A stretch of 64,000 nt of DNA from positions 1,302,001-1,366,000 of the forward strand of contig NZ_CP121446.1 in NCBI RefSeq assembly GCF_030643905.1. The letters run 5' to 3'. This DNA is from Flavobacterium sp. IMCC34852 (GTDB taxonomy: Bacteria; Bacteroidota; Bacteroidia; Flavobacteriales; Flavobacteriaceae). The notes beneath the pieces are model-generated. The model was not told where the DNA came from. It searched no databases and saw only the letters and a program-made list of their open reading frames with translations. The first letter of the stretch is position 1. The number at the start of each line of letters is the position of its first letter. Below, in pieces: positions 43,301 to 51,456 of the stretch. Position numbers and translations under genes: made by a program.

Positions 43301-45245
43301 TCCTCAAATGGTTACCAATGTTGTAGCTAATATTTCAGGTTTTGCGACCTTTGCAGTAACATTACCGGCTTCCTTAAACGGACAAATCCTTACAGTTACC
43401 CAAGTTGAAAGAACTGATATTACCAGTCCGATTTTGACAGTTACCGCCAATAATACAGCTTCAATCGCTGTTCAATCGAGATATTTATTCTATGTTGATT
43501 CAGATGGCGATGGTTACGGAAGTACTACAAGTAGTATGGAATGTTCTTCAAGTGCTTTAGTAGCGCCAACCGGTTTTGCTACTAATGATGAAGATTGTGA
43601 TGATACTGATGATACTATTAATCCTGGTGCTACTGAAGTTAACTTCAATGGTGAAGATGACGATTGTGACGGTTCTATATTTAACGGTCATGCTCCTGTT
43701 GTTTCAGATGTAACTACTCCAAGTGGTGCTTTGGCTTCGATGACCAGTCCAATTGAGTGTTCAGTAGCTACTAATACGACTCCATATTCAGGGGCTTCTG
43801 TTGTACACAAATTCAGAGTAACCAGAACTTCACCACCAGCTGCTCCGGTTGAGTTTGAAAGTGTTACGCGTACTTTTGCTATTTCATCTTTAGCTATTGC
43901 GGCTTATTCAGCTACTTATGAAGTGCAAGCCACTGCTATTGTCAACGGTGAAGAGCAACCTTATAATGGTAATACCGCTACGTTTACTACCCCGGCAGCA
44001 CCGGTTATTACTACTGTTTCACAAATTTCAAATAACCAGTGTAATCAAACTTTGAGCGCGATTAATTCTTATATCTATGCCAGTAATGGTCCTGCAGTAG
44101 TTCAGTTGTATGATTTTGAAGTGATTCGCGAAGTAGAAGGTTTACCAACGCATACACAAGTTTATACGACTACCGCGCCTTATTTCCGATTGACCTCATT
44201 GTCAATACCGGTAACTTATGGTACTACATATAAAGTAAGATCTCGTTATGGTTATAATAGTTTTGGTAGTGAAATCAGATCAAGTTACAGTACACAATGT
44301 ACTATTACTACTCCAAGTTTGCCTACAGTTCAAGTGGTAGGTACGCAATGTGATCAAACAATGGCTTCTATCAATGCATTTGTTTATTCAACAGTTGGTT
44401 TAGGAAGCGCCAATCTTTATGAATTTAGAGTAACCCGTATCGTAGCACCCGGAGAAACCACTCCTGCTGTTACTGAGGAGACCATTCAAAGAGTTGTTCC
44501 TTACTTTAGATTGACTATGTTGGAAAATTTATATATCGGATTAGGTAAAGAATATTCGGTATCGGTTCGTTACCGTGTCAATACTCCTGGTACAGTTCCC
44601 GGAACCCAGTTTTCAGATTGGAGTCCGATAGCTTGTTCAGTGTTTACTCCGGAATTTCCAACTACAGGAATGGTTGATGCCCAGTGTAATCTTGTTGATT
44701 TTACACCATCGATGTCACAATATATTTATTCAGGTATAGTAACGGGAGCTACTCAATACCGTTTCCGTTTGGAATTATTTGATGAAATGTCGCCAACCCC
44801 TGAAGTGCCTGTTTATAGTCAATCAGTTGATAGCCCGAATAATTATGTAACCTTAAATCAGTTTACCGGTTTATTGCCGTCGACTACTTATGTTGTTACA
44901 GTTTCAGTTGAGTTGTTTGGAGAGTTTGGTCCTTACGGAAAAGATTGTGCGGTAACTACTCCGGCATTTGCTGCTAAAGCAACACCGGCAATGGATTTAG
45001 GATTTGAGGCAACGATTTATCCGAATCCGTTTACTACAAACTTCACTTTAGCTGTTGAGACTTCAAGTCAAACTGATTTTGGAATCAAAGTATTTGATAT
45101 GGTTGGAAGATTGGTTGACCAAAGAACGGTTTCGGTATCAGAAATGAAGAAAGGTATCTTAGGCGACCAATACCCGAGTGGTGTTTACAACGTAATCATC
45201 ACCCAAGATGAAGTGGTAAAAACACTTCGTGTGGTGAAAAGATAA
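40356..45245 (+). CDS. Giant T9SS adhesin 4 (1629 aa; FN3-like and lamin-tail domains, shared module)
   Basis: A signal peptide (about 1-32, hydrophobic LLLLLSG, ending GYGQ) is followed by a beta-sandwich domain. Fibronectin-III-like domains come next (TLYYYNAYAINSQG, LPNTTYYYRAFAID-type strands), with a choice-of-anchor-like domain between them (LTSGTPAFGSICINTEA). A lamin-tail domain lies in the middle (LLITEYGEGSGGNKKYIEIY, then GQTVDLANYQIWK; about 690-880) inside a split FN3 domain. From residue 1041 it carries the shared module: MopE-like motif, four Cys-containing domains, and a type A sorting domain. Lamin-tail domains in bacteria are typical of secreted surface proteins and nucleases; no catalytic motif is visible here. 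It has its own promoter and the LytTR-type operator. Confidence 0.85.
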   Translation: MKNTLHFRKIQQFFFLSFTMLLLLLSGKGYGQVSITTTGTPLTQNFDGMGATGTTTPTNWFVGTGTTANGTTVVAGTGSANGGGNYNFGSSGSGERALGSLCSSSTLRNTEVRFTNNSGSTIASIIISYDGEQWRLGQTASVDTGLVLQYSANGTTYTAMGSSYNFVPPVTVGTAGPLDGNAGANRVAGIGGTYTPSTPIAPGATFYLRWVDSDNSGSDAGNAVDNFSLTAVAALSAPTVTTTAAVVNSTTSATLAGNVTATNGADITGNGSVYSTTDATPTIDEGATQLATDTPSTGTGAFSKSTGSVLSVNTLYYYNAYAINSQGTGYGTASSFYTLANVPTTPTVDTPTTTSLNVTIGGSDGNPSTTEYAIQANGGNYVQADGSLAAGAVWQTAAAWGTKTVTGLLSSTLYSFAVKARNGANVETAFGTAGTGTTDTVTAANLVLTSGTPAFGSICINTEAKASFTFNGFNLNSTDLTVSSSRADTVITYSLTENGTYSASLTIPNSGTSLSNQIVWVKFAPIEELTLAGDVFSITGGGLDLPFEFSVTGTAVNTVVSGVTTAAATDITALSATFNAGTFVIGCSPVTYGIEYSTSATFTVSQTITDALPYTLSGLEPNTTYYYRAFAIDDVDVAFGDELSFTTAQLAAPNDLPGAPVSYDSFTANWESVDGADEYRLDVSTSPTFSITNPLSNLLITEYGEGSGGNKKYIEIYNGTGQTVDLANYQIWKNANGSNWNFQTDNVTPSIPLSLTGTLANGATYVIANNATDVIGANLYNTFLTFNGDDATGLAWNGGSGTTFTLIDAVGTSGVDPGTGWSVAGTANATVDKILIRKPTVLVGNTNWTASAGTNTTDSEWTVSSFTYNATNQTTDLGLHAVNNVNPSFIIENQSVAGTSYPVTGLEGSTNYYYRVRATSTNSTSANSDVVTVTTDATPPTFGSVAQSGAEEVCDGSEGTFNVTGLLPNSTSTITYNINGGAPQMVTNVVANISGFATFAVTLPASLNGQILTVTQVERTDITSPILTVTANNTASIAVQSRYLFYVDSDGDGYGSTTSSMECSSSALVAPTGFATNDEDCDDTDDTINPGATEVNFNGEDDDCDGSIFNGHAPVVSDVTTPSGALASMTSPIECSVATNTTPYSGASVVHKFRVTRTSPPAAPVEFESVTRTFAISSLAIAAYSATYEVQATAIVNGEEQPYNGNTATFTTPAAPVITTVSQISNNQCNQTLSAINSYIYASNGPAVVQLYDFEVIREVEGLPTHTQVYTTTAPYFRLTSLSIPVTYGTTYKVRSRYGYNSFGSEIRSSYSTQCTITTPSLPTVQVVGTQCDQTMASINAFVYSTVGLGSANLYEFRVTRIVAPGETTPAVTEETIQRVVPYFRLTMLENLYIGLGKEYSVSVRYRVNTPGTVPGTQFSDWSPIACSVFTPEFPTTGMVDAQCNLVDFTPSMSQYIYSGIVTGATQYRFRLELFDEMSPTPEVPVYSQSVDSPNNYVTLNQFTGLLPSTTYVVTVSVELFGEFGPYGKDCAVTTPAFAAKATPAMDLGFEATIYPNPFTTNFTLAVETSSQTDFGIKVFDMVGRLVDQRTVSVSEMKKGILGDQYPSGVYNVIITQDEVVKTLRVVKR
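43476..45245 (+). repeat. Shared adhesin C-terminal module, copy 4
   Basis: Near-identical to 26630-28402 up to the sorting domain. Diagnostic positions alternate: at 44493 it has the adhesin-1 base (G, Val codon), but later silent sites and the sorting domain match adhesin 3. Confidence 0.9.
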
Positions 45246-45280
45246 ATTTGAAGTACTGAATGTAGAGTACGAACTGTTTA

Positions 45281-45318
45281 AAAAAATCCCTGTCTCGTGA
45301 ATGAGATGGGGATTTTTT
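45281..45318 (+). terminator. Terminator after adhesin 4
   Basis: AAAAAATCCC-TGTCTC pairs with GAGATG-GGGATTTTTT (two G-U pairs) around a GTGAAT loop, ending in a T run. Separates the adhesins from the sulfation operon. Confidence 0.9.
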
Positions 45319-45359
45319 ATTACTAAAATGAAATGTTTGTTATTTTTTAAAGTTTTAAT

Positions 45360-45389
45360 TTGAAAGAGCGTTAAATAAAATTACATTTG
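45360..45389 (+). promoter_or_regulatory. Perfect Bacteroidota promoter for the sulfation/polysaccharide operon
   Basis: TTG (45360-45362), exactly 19 bases, then TACATTTG (45382-45389), a full match to TTG-N19-TAnnTTTG. It places the transcription start close to 45395. It therefore rules out the TTG at 45387 and supports the ATG at 45405 as the cysQ start. No strong terminator is seen downstream before the end of the window. Confidence 0.8.
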
Positions 45390-45404
45390 TACGCAAGTGA
45401 AAAA

Positions 45405-46229
45405 ATGTCACAATTAATGTTTTCAAAAAAGGAAATTTTAAAACTTCAGGATATTGCAATTGAAGCTGTTTTAGCGGCAGGTTCAGTTATAATTGAAATT
45501 TACAATAAAGATTTTAAAGTAGCTTTCAAAGAAGACGAGTCTCCTTTGACTATAGCCGATCAAGAGGCTAATGTAAAAATTGAGCAAATTTTAAAGAAGA
45601 CATTGATTCCTATCATAAGTGAAGAATCGCGTCAATTACCTTATGAGGCGCGGAAGGATTGGCAGTGTTGTTGGATTGTAGATCCTTTAGACGGCACTAA
45701 GGAATTCATTAAAAAAAATGATGAGTTTACAGTAAATATTGCCTTGGTGGAGGATGGTAAACCTTTGATGGGCGTTATTTTTGCACCGGCACTGAATGAG
45801 TTGTATTATGGTAATGTATTTGATTCAAAGGGTTATAAGGCCAAAGTCAACTCCGGTGATTCTCTGGAAACGGTGCGTAATAACAGCGTTCCAATTGCTC
45901 CTAAAAAAGATCAAGAAGTTTACAGAGTTGTTGGTAGTAGATCTCATATGAATGACGACACCTTACTTTTTGTTGATCAATTAAAAGAAAAGACCAACCA
46001 AAAAATTGATATTATATCCAAAGGAAGTTCATTAAAGTTATGTTTGGTAGCCGAAGGTTCGGCTGATGCTTATCCGAGATTTGCGCCAACAATGGAATGG
46101 GACATCGCTGCCGGACATGCTATATGTAATGCTGTTGGTTTAAAAGTCAGACAACAAAATTCCGATGGGGAACTACAATACAATAAAGAGAATCTTTTAA
46201 ATCCTTATTTTTCAGTAACCAATGATTGA
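45405..46229 (+). CDS. cysQ: 3'(2'),5'-bisphosphate nucleotidase CysQ
   Basis: 274 residues from the ATG at 45405; an ATG at 45417 is also possible, while the open frame to 45387 overlaps the promoter. Mg2+-dependent phosphatase of the inositol monophosphatase superfamily. It has PLTIADQEAN (47-56), Glu73 in ISEESR, the signature WIVDPLDGTKEF with Asp93 and Asp96, and a C-terminal EWDIAAGHAI. It removes the 3'-phosphate from PAP, the by-product of PAPS-using reactions, relieving inhibition of sulfotransferases. It is the first gene of an operon with PAPS synthesis and sulfotransferase genes, which fits exactly that role. Confidence 0.93.
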   Translation: MSQLMFSKKEILKLQDIAIEAVLAAGSVIIEIYNKDFKVAFKEDESPLTIADQEANVKIEQILKKTLIPIISEESRQLPYEARKDWQCCWIVDPLDGTKEFIKKNDEFTVNIALVEDGKPLMGVIFAPALNELYYGNVFDSKGYKAKVNSGDSLETVRNNSVPIAPKKDQEVYRVVGSRSHMNDDTLLFVDQLKEKTNQKIDIISKGSSLKLCLVAEGSADAYPRFAPTMEWDIAAGHAICNAVGLKVRQQNSDGELQYNKENLLNPYFSVTND

Positions 46230-46683
46230 TCAATCACATAAACGACATGTTGCTAAAGCAATCACTTGGCGTCTTGTAGGCACCATTGATACCATGTTAT
46301 TGGCTTGGTTAATCTCTGGTAATCCTATGATAGGCCTTAAAATTGGGCTCTCGGAATTGGCTACTAAAATGTTTCTTTATTACTTGCACGAAAGAGTTTG
46401 GTTCAAAATAAACCTTTCCAAAGACGGCATATTAAGAGAAAGCAGAAAACGACATATTGCTAAAACAGTTACTTGGCGTATGGTTGGAACCATAGACACC
46501 ATGTTGGTAGCTTGGATTATTTCCGGAAATCCATTTATTGGATTGAAAGTTGGATTAGCCGAGATTTCTACTAAAATGATATTGTACTATTTACACGAAC
46601 GTGTTTGGTATCGCAGTAAATTTGGCTTGCCCAAAAAAGAAGAAACCATCACACAAACTATCCCGGTGAGCAATGAGCAGTAA
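46222..46683 (+). CDS. Double DUF2061 membrane protein
   Basis: 153 residues made of two DUF2061 domains in tandem (about 7-70 and 78-141). Each begins KRHxAKAxTWRxVGTIDTML and ends YYLHERVW(F/Y). Each has hydrophobic stretches (LLAWLISGNPMIGLKIGL; LVAWIISGNPFIGLKVGL), so the protein is probably in the inner membrane. The start overlaps the cysQ stop by 8 bases and the end overlaps cysC by 11, so all three are translationally coupled. DUF2061 has no established function, but its position inside sulfate-activation operons suggests a part in sulfate handling. Confidence 0.88.
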   Translation: MIDQSHKRHVAKAITWRLVGTIDTMLLAWLISGNPMIGLKIGLSELATKMFLYYLHERVWFKINLSKDGILRESRKRHIAKTVTWRMVGTIDTMLVAWIISGNPFIGLKVGLAEISTKMILYYLHERVWYRSKFGLPKKEETITQTIPVSNEQ

Positions 46684-47278
46684 TATTACCCGGCAACAGT
46701 ATTCGGTTAGCAAGGAATCCAGAAACAAACTAAATCAACATCCATCCTTAGTTTTGTGGTTTACCGGTTTATCAGGTTCCGGAAAATCTACTATTGCGGA
46801 AGCTGTTGAAACCCAACTCTATGAAATGCAGTGTAGAACTTACACCTTAGACGGTGATAATTTAAGAGGTGGCATTAATTTTGGATTGGGATTCTCAGAA
46901 GAAGACCGACATGAAAATCTACGAAGAACCGCTGAAATCGCTAAACTTTTTGTTGATGCCGGAATTATAACCCTTGCCGCTTTTGTCTCTCCATTAGAAA
47001 AAGACAGAAAAATGGTGAAAGAAATTATTGGTAAAAATAACTTTGTAGAGATTTTTATCGATACTAGTTTGGAAGAATGCGAAAAAAGAGACGTGAAAGG
47101 ATTATACCAAAAAGCCCGAAAAGGACTAATCCCAAATTTTACCGGAATAGACGCTCCATTTGAAAGTCCGGCAAATCCCGATATTTGGATTAAAACAGAA
47201 AACGAAAGCATAACATCAGCTGTTGCAAAAGTGATTACTTTTGTAAAGCAAAAAATAGAATCTTATAACCATGAGTAA
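46673..47278 (+). CDS. cysC: Adenylylsulfate (APS) kinase
   Basis: 201 residues, full length. Phosphorylates APS at the 3' position to give PAPS. P-loop GLSGSGKST (32-40); LDGDNLRGGINFGLGFS; ENLRRTAEIAKLF; AAFVSPLEKDRK; and a VKGLYQKARKG loop. It overlaps the DUF2061 gene at its start and cysD at its end (ATGAGTAA). With CysD/CysN next to it, the operon makes PAPS from sulfate and ATP. No PAPS reductase is seen nearby. Confidence 0.96.
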   Translation: MSSNITRQQYSVSKESRNKLNQHPSLVLWFTGLSGSGKSTIAEAVETQLYEMQCRTYTLDGDNLRGGINFGLGFSEEDRHENLRRTAEIAKLFVDAGIITLAAFVSPLEKDRKMVKEIIGKNNFVEIFIDTSLEECEKRDVKGLYQKARKGLIPNFTGIDAPFESPANPDIWIKTENESITSAVAKVITFVKQKIESYNHE

Positions 47279-48176
47279 ATTTTATTTAAATTATTTAGAT
47301 GAATTAGAGTCGGAAGCCATCTTCATCTTGCGTGAAGTATGGGCACAATTTCAAAATCCTGTTATCTTGTTTTCAGGCGGAAAAGATTCAATTGTGGTAG
47401 CACATTTGGCCAAAAAAGCCTTTTATCCTTCCAAAATACCTTTTGCCCTAATGCATATTGATACCGGGCACAATTTTCCGGAAACGATTCAGTTCAGAGA
47501 TGATTTAATTGCTGAATTAGGCGCTACTTTATTGGTTGGTTCTGTACAAGAATCCATTGATAATGGAAGGGTTCTGGAAGAAAGAGGAAAGAATGCCAAT
47601 AGAAATGCGCTACAAACCACTACACTTTTGGACGCCATTGCAGCGCACAAGATTGACTGTGCCATTGGTGGCGGACGTCGTGATGAAGAAAAGGCCAGAG
47701 CCAAAGAGCGTTTCTTTTCTCATCGGGATGATTTTGGACAATGGGATCCCAAAAACCAGAGACCGGAATTGTGGAATTTACTCAACGGAAAATATTTTGA
47801 AGGCGAACACTTCCGCGCTTTTCCTATCAGTAATTGGACGGAAATGGACGTTTGGAATTATATCAAAAGAGAACAAATTGCCATTCCATCGCTGTATTTT
47901 GCCCACGAAAGAGAAGTGCTTTGGCGTAATAACTCTTGGATACCAAAGTCTGAATACCTTATTTTGGACGGTACAGAAGAAGTAATCACCAAAAAAATTC
48001 GCTTCCGTACTTTAGGCGATATTACCATCACCGGAGGCATAGAATCCGATGCCGATACTTTGGAAAAAATCGTGGCCGAAGTGGCTTCTTTGCGTCATAC
48101 CGAAAGAGGTAACAGAGCCGATGACAAGCGTTCGGAATCTTCTATGGAAGACCGAAAAAGAGAAGGTTACTTCTAA
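47271..48176 (+). CDS. cysD: Sulfate adenylyltransferase small subunit
   Basis: 301 residues, the normal CysD length. PP-loop ATP pyrophosphatase fold with FSGGKDS (34-40). Family blocks include HIDTGHNFPET, GGGRRDEEKARAKER, FPISNWTEMDVW, and the C-terminal RGNRADDKRSESSMEDRKREGYF-type end. It adenylates sulfate to APS, driven by the GTPase subunit CysN encoded 42 bases downstream. Confidence 0.97.
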   Translation: MSKFYLNYLDELESEAIFILREVWAQFQNPVILFSGGKDSIVVAHLAKKAFYPSKIPFALMHIDTGHNFPETIQFRDDLIAELGATLLVGSVQESIDNGRVLEERGKNANRNALQTTTLLDAIAAHKIDCAIGGGRRDEEKARAKERFFSHRDDFGQWDPKNQRPELWNLLNGKYFEGEHFRAFPISNWTEMDVWNYIKREQIAIPSLYFAHEREVLWRNNSWIPKSEYLILDGTEEVITKKIRFRTLGDITITGGIESDADTLEKIVAEVASLRHTERGNRADDKRSESSMEDRKREGYF

Positions 48177-48218
48177 TATTTCAATTTCAATTCAGTACCC
48201 ATTAATTTTCAGAACACC

Positions 48219-49475
48219 ATGATTATAGATAACAACCAATTATTGCGCTTTACTACAGCCGGTAGTGTTGACGATGGAAAAAGCACCTTAATAGGAAGAC
48301 TATTGTACGATTCAAAATCTATTTTTGAAGACCAACTGGAAGCCATTGAAACTACCAGTAAGCGAAAAGGCCATGCCGGAGTAGATTTGGCTTTATTTAC
48401 CGATGGCCTCCGAGACGAGAGAGAACAAGGGATTACCATTGATGTGGCTTATCGTTATTTTACAACGCCTAAACGAAAGTTCATTATAGCCGATACACCG
48501 GGACATATTCAATACACTCGTAACATGGTAACCGGAGCTTCTACAGCTAACGCGGCTATTGTTTTAATTGATGCCCGTCACGGAGTTATTGAGCAAACCA
48601 AAAGACATGCTTTTATTGCTTCCTTATTGCAAATTCCGCACATTATAGTGTGTGTAAACAAAATGGACTTGGTAGAGTATTCCGAAACCGTTTTTAATAC
48701 TATTGTCAATCAGTTTGAAGAGTTCTCGTCTAAACTAAATATCAAAGACATTCGTTTTATTCCTATCAGTGCGCTAGATGGTGACAATGTGGTTAACCGT
48801 TCTGCTCATATGGATTGGTACCAAGATTCCCCTTTATTACATTTGTTAGAAACCCTTCACATTAGTAGTGATATCAATAAAATTGACGCTCGTTTTCCGG
48901 TACAAACCGTTTTAAGGCCACAGCGCGAAGGATTTATAGATTACCGAGGCTATGCCGGAAGAATTGCCGGTGGCATCTACAGAATAGGAGATTCGGTCAC
49001 TGTTTTACCTTCTGGATTTGTTTCCAAAATTAAATCGATTAATGCCGGTGAAAAAGAGGTTGAAGAAGCTTTTGCACCAATGTCTGTCTCTATGACTTTA
49101 GAAGATGATATTGATGTGAGTAGAGGTGACATGATTGTAAAAACCAATAACCAGCCCGAAATGCTTCAAGAATTTGACGCTATGATTTGTTGGTTCAACA
49201 ATGGTTCGGCCCGTCCAAATGCCAAGTACACCATTATGCATACATCCAATGAGCAAAAAGCCATCATCAAAAATGTGGTTTATAAAATTGACATCAATTC
49301 CTATCATCGCATTGAAACCGACAAAGAATTAAAAATGAATGATATTGCTCGTGTTACCATCCGTTGTAACCAGCGATTAATGACCGATTCTTACCGAGAA
49401 AACAGAATTACCGGAAGTATTATTTTAATTGATGATGCCACCAATGAAACCGTAGCGGCCGGAATGCTGGTTTAA
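48219..49475 (+). CDS. cysN: Sulfate adenylyltransferase large (GTPase) subunit
   Basis: 418 residues. An EF-Tu-like GTPase with G1 GSVDDGKST (15-23), G3 DTPGH (92-96) and G4 NKMD (147-150), followed by two beta-barrel domains (RPQREGFIDYRGYAG; then RVTIRCNQRLM). It couples GTP hydrolysis to APS synthesis by CysD. There is no fused CysC domain; APS kinase is a separate gene upstream. It is followed after 39 bases by the flippase gene, so sulfate activation and glycan genes appear to share one transcript. Confidence 0.96.
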   Translation: MIIDNNQLLRFTTAGSVDDGKSTLIGRLLYDSKSIFEDQLEAIETTSKRKGHAGVDLALFTDGLRDEREQGITIDVAYRYFTTPKRKFIIADTPGHIQYTRNMVTGASTANAAIVLIDARHGVIEQTKRHAFIASLLQIPHIIVCVNKMDLVEYSETVFNTIVNQFEEFSSKLNIKDIRFIPISALDGDNVVNRSAHMDWYQDSPLLHLLETLHISSDINKIDARFPVQTVLRPQREGFIDYRGYAGRIAGGIYRIGDSVTVLPSGFVSKIKSINAGEKEVEEAFAPMSVSMTLEDDIDVSRGDMIVKTNNQPEMLQEFDAMICWFNNGSARPNAKYTIMHTSNEQKAIIKNVVYKIDINSYHRIETDKELKMNDIARVTIRCNQRLMTDSYRENRITGSIILIDDATNETVAAGMLV

Positions 49476-49514
49476 TGATAATAGGCTATACTAGCCAACA
49501 CATTTCTAAAAACA

Positions 49515-50924
49515 ATGAACGGAATTTGGTATTCTTCCTCCAAAATAGCAATAATATTTTGCAGGATATTCCTTTTGATGTGGACTTCAAGGCATTTATT
49601 GCCTGAGGATTTTGGAATCTTTCATGCCTTTAATATCCTAATTGTTTTGTTTATGGAAATTCCTAACACCGGTTTAGGTGCCAGTTTGATTAAGCAAAAG
49701 GAGGTCAATCAAAATCATTTCAATACTGTTTTTTTTTCCTATGTCATTTTTGCTTTGTTTTTTGCCGGCGTCTTGTATTTAGGCAGTGATGCCATAGCTG
49801 GTTTTTTCAATATCAATCAACTCAGTGATATTCTCAAAAACATCTTTTGGTTACCCATTTTTATTGCGCTTTCCGCTATTTCCAGAAATATACTCTTACG
49901 CGATTTGAAGGTTAAAAAAATCAGTTTGATAGAACTGTTCAGTTTTAGTTGTGTTTATGTTCCGGGCGTTTTTATAGTGTATTATTTTCAACCCAATTAT
50001 TATGCGTTGATTTATCCCATGGTAGCCCAAGTTTTTGTAGAATCATTACTTTTTTATGCAGTCAAAAAAGAAAAGTATTTCTTTAAGTTTGATAAAACTG
50101 CCTGGAATGATTTAATTCATTTTGGCAAATGGAATACCGCCAGCCGAATAGTTGGCATGATGGGAAATCAAGCCGATGGAATAATCATCGGGAAAGTATT
50201 GGGAGCAAGTGCATTAGGGGTATACAATCGTTCCTACAGCATCATGAGCACACTGCAAAATTTATATTCTCAATATTTAGACAATATCATTTTTGCTGAT
50301 TTTGCCCGAATGGAGGATGACAAAAGCCTTCACCTCAAAAAAATAATTAGGGTAGAATACTTACTCAATTTGTTTATTTTTCCATCCTTGCTAATTGTGC
50401 TGAGTTGTTCTTCTGAAATAGTATTGATATTGCTGGGTGATCAATGGAAAGCTACGGAAATTCTCCTTCAAATTTTAACTCTGGGATTGTTGTTTCGGTT
50501 GAATTATAAAATTACTTTACAATATCTCAGAGCTCAAGGCTACATAAAAAATACGTTTTATTTTTCTTCTTTTTATCTGATAGTCACAGTGCTATTAATG
50601 TTGGCTCTCTCAAGTTTTGGCTTAATCGGAATTACTTTAGGTTACTCCTTGGGATTGGTATTTCAATACCTTCAGTTGCACCACAAAGTCAGTAAAGTTA
50701 TTCCGGGTTATACATTACTTGAATTTTTAAAAGCGAATAAATTTCTGCTTTTGAAATTTGTATTTATATTAGCTTTTTTAATGGCATTTAATCATTATTT
50801 GTGTAATGCTTTTAACTTTTATCTGGCCGTTGCAGTAAAAATAGGATTTGTGTTTTTATTTTTTACCAAACCAATTTATTATGAAATTATTTCAATTCTT
50901 AAATCAAAAAATAAAAAGCCTTAA
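49515..50924 (+). CDS. Wzx-like polysaccharide flippase (MOP superfamily)
   Basis: 469 residues with about 12-14 hydrophobic helices. Features of the WzxC-like lipopolysaccharide/EPS exporters are SRHLLPEDFGIFHAFN, TGLGASLIKQKEV, and the loop WNTASRIVGMMGNQADGIIIGKVLGASALGVYNRSY. It should flip lipid-linked repeat units to the periplasm. Homologues often begin a few residues further upstream, but no better start is visible, so the N terminus may be slightly short. With two polymerase-like membrane proteins downstream and Wza/Wzc-like proteins upstream, the locus looks Wzx/Wzy-dependent. Confidence 0.9.
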   Translation: MNGIWYSSSKIAIIFCRIFLLMWTSRHLLPEDFGIFHAFNILIVLFMEIPNTGLGASLIKQKEVNQNHFNTVFFSYVIFALFFAGVLYLGSDAIAGFFNINQLSDILKNIFWLPIFIALSAISRNILLRDLKVKKISLIELFSFSCVYVPGVFIVYYFQPNYYALIYPMVAQVFVESLLFYAVKKEKYFFKFDKTAWNDLIHFGKWNTASRIVGMMGNQADGIIIGKVLGASALGVYNRSYSIMSTLQNLYSQYLDNIIFADFARMEDDKSLHLKKIIRVEYLLNLFIFPSLLIVLSCSSEIVLILLGDQWKATEILLQILTLGLLFRLNYKITLQYLRAQGYIKNTFYFSSFYLIVTVLLMLALSSFGLIGITLGYSLGLVFQYLQLHHKVSKVIPGYTLLEFLKANKFLLLKFVFILAFLMAFNHYLCNAFNFYLAVAVKIGFVFLFFTKPIYYEIISILKSKNKKP

Positions 50925-51456
50925 AAAGAGAGGTCGGATGGCTTACAATGCAATTTTTATTTTGAGAAAGTTGGGATCGAGTGGGCAAGGATGTGATATA
51001 AAAGGAAAAATATTTATCTCCAACAAAGCAAAATTATTTTTGGGAAATAATGTACATCTTGGAGATAATGCTTATTTTAAAACTGAAGGGGAAATACATA
51101 TTGGAGACAATTGCCACATGAGTAGAAATGTTACCATATATTCCGTAAATCACAATTCAGAAGGGTCAGTTTTACCTTATGACAATACTACATTAAAAAA
51201 GAAAGTGATAATAGGTAAAAACGTCTGGATTGGCATGAACGTTAATATCGTTCCCGGTGTAACTATTGGAGATGGTGTTATCATTGGCATGGGAGCAACT
51301 GTGACCAAAAATGTACCCGATTTGGCTATTGTTGGCGGTAATCCGGCCACAATACTCAAATATCGCAATAAAGAACACTATGATGATTTAGAAGCAAAAC
51401 AACAATATGGAGGCAGTGGCGGAAAACCCCTTAAAAAAAATAACCCAAAACTGTAA
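50881..51456 (+). CDS. Left-handed beta-helix (LbH) acyltransferase
   Basis: 191 residues if started at the ATG at 50881, which overlaps the flippase end by 44 bases; the ATG at 50938, after the flippase stop, is the alternative. Hexapeptide repeats run through most of the protein (IHIGDNCHMSRNVTIY; VIIGKNVWIGMNVNIVPGVTIGDGVIIGMGATVT, given in parts). A likely catalytic His lies in YSVNHNS, as in maltose/galactoside O-acetyltransferase relatives. The end has IVGGNPATILKYR. It would O-acetylate, or otherwise acylate, a sugar of the repeat unit. Confidence 0.85.
   Translation: MKLFQFLNQKIKSLKKRGRMAYNAIFILRKLGSSGQGCDIKGKIFISNKAKLFLGNNVHLGDNAYFKTEGEIHIGDNCHMSRNVTIYSVNHNSEGSVLPYDNTTLKKKVIIGKNVWIGMNVNIVPGVTIGDGVIIGMGATVTKNVPDLAIVGGNPATILKYRNKEHYDDLEAKQQYGGSGGKPLKKNNPKL

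Noticed and set aside
45387..45404. TTG start for cysQ at 45387
   Set aside because: It overlaps the -7 box of a perfect promoter; the ATG at 45405 lies just after the predicted transcription start.
47536..47985. A 149-codon open frame overlapping cysD in another frame
   Set aside because: It lies wholly inside the well-supported cysD gene and its translation resembles no known family; it is a shadow frame.
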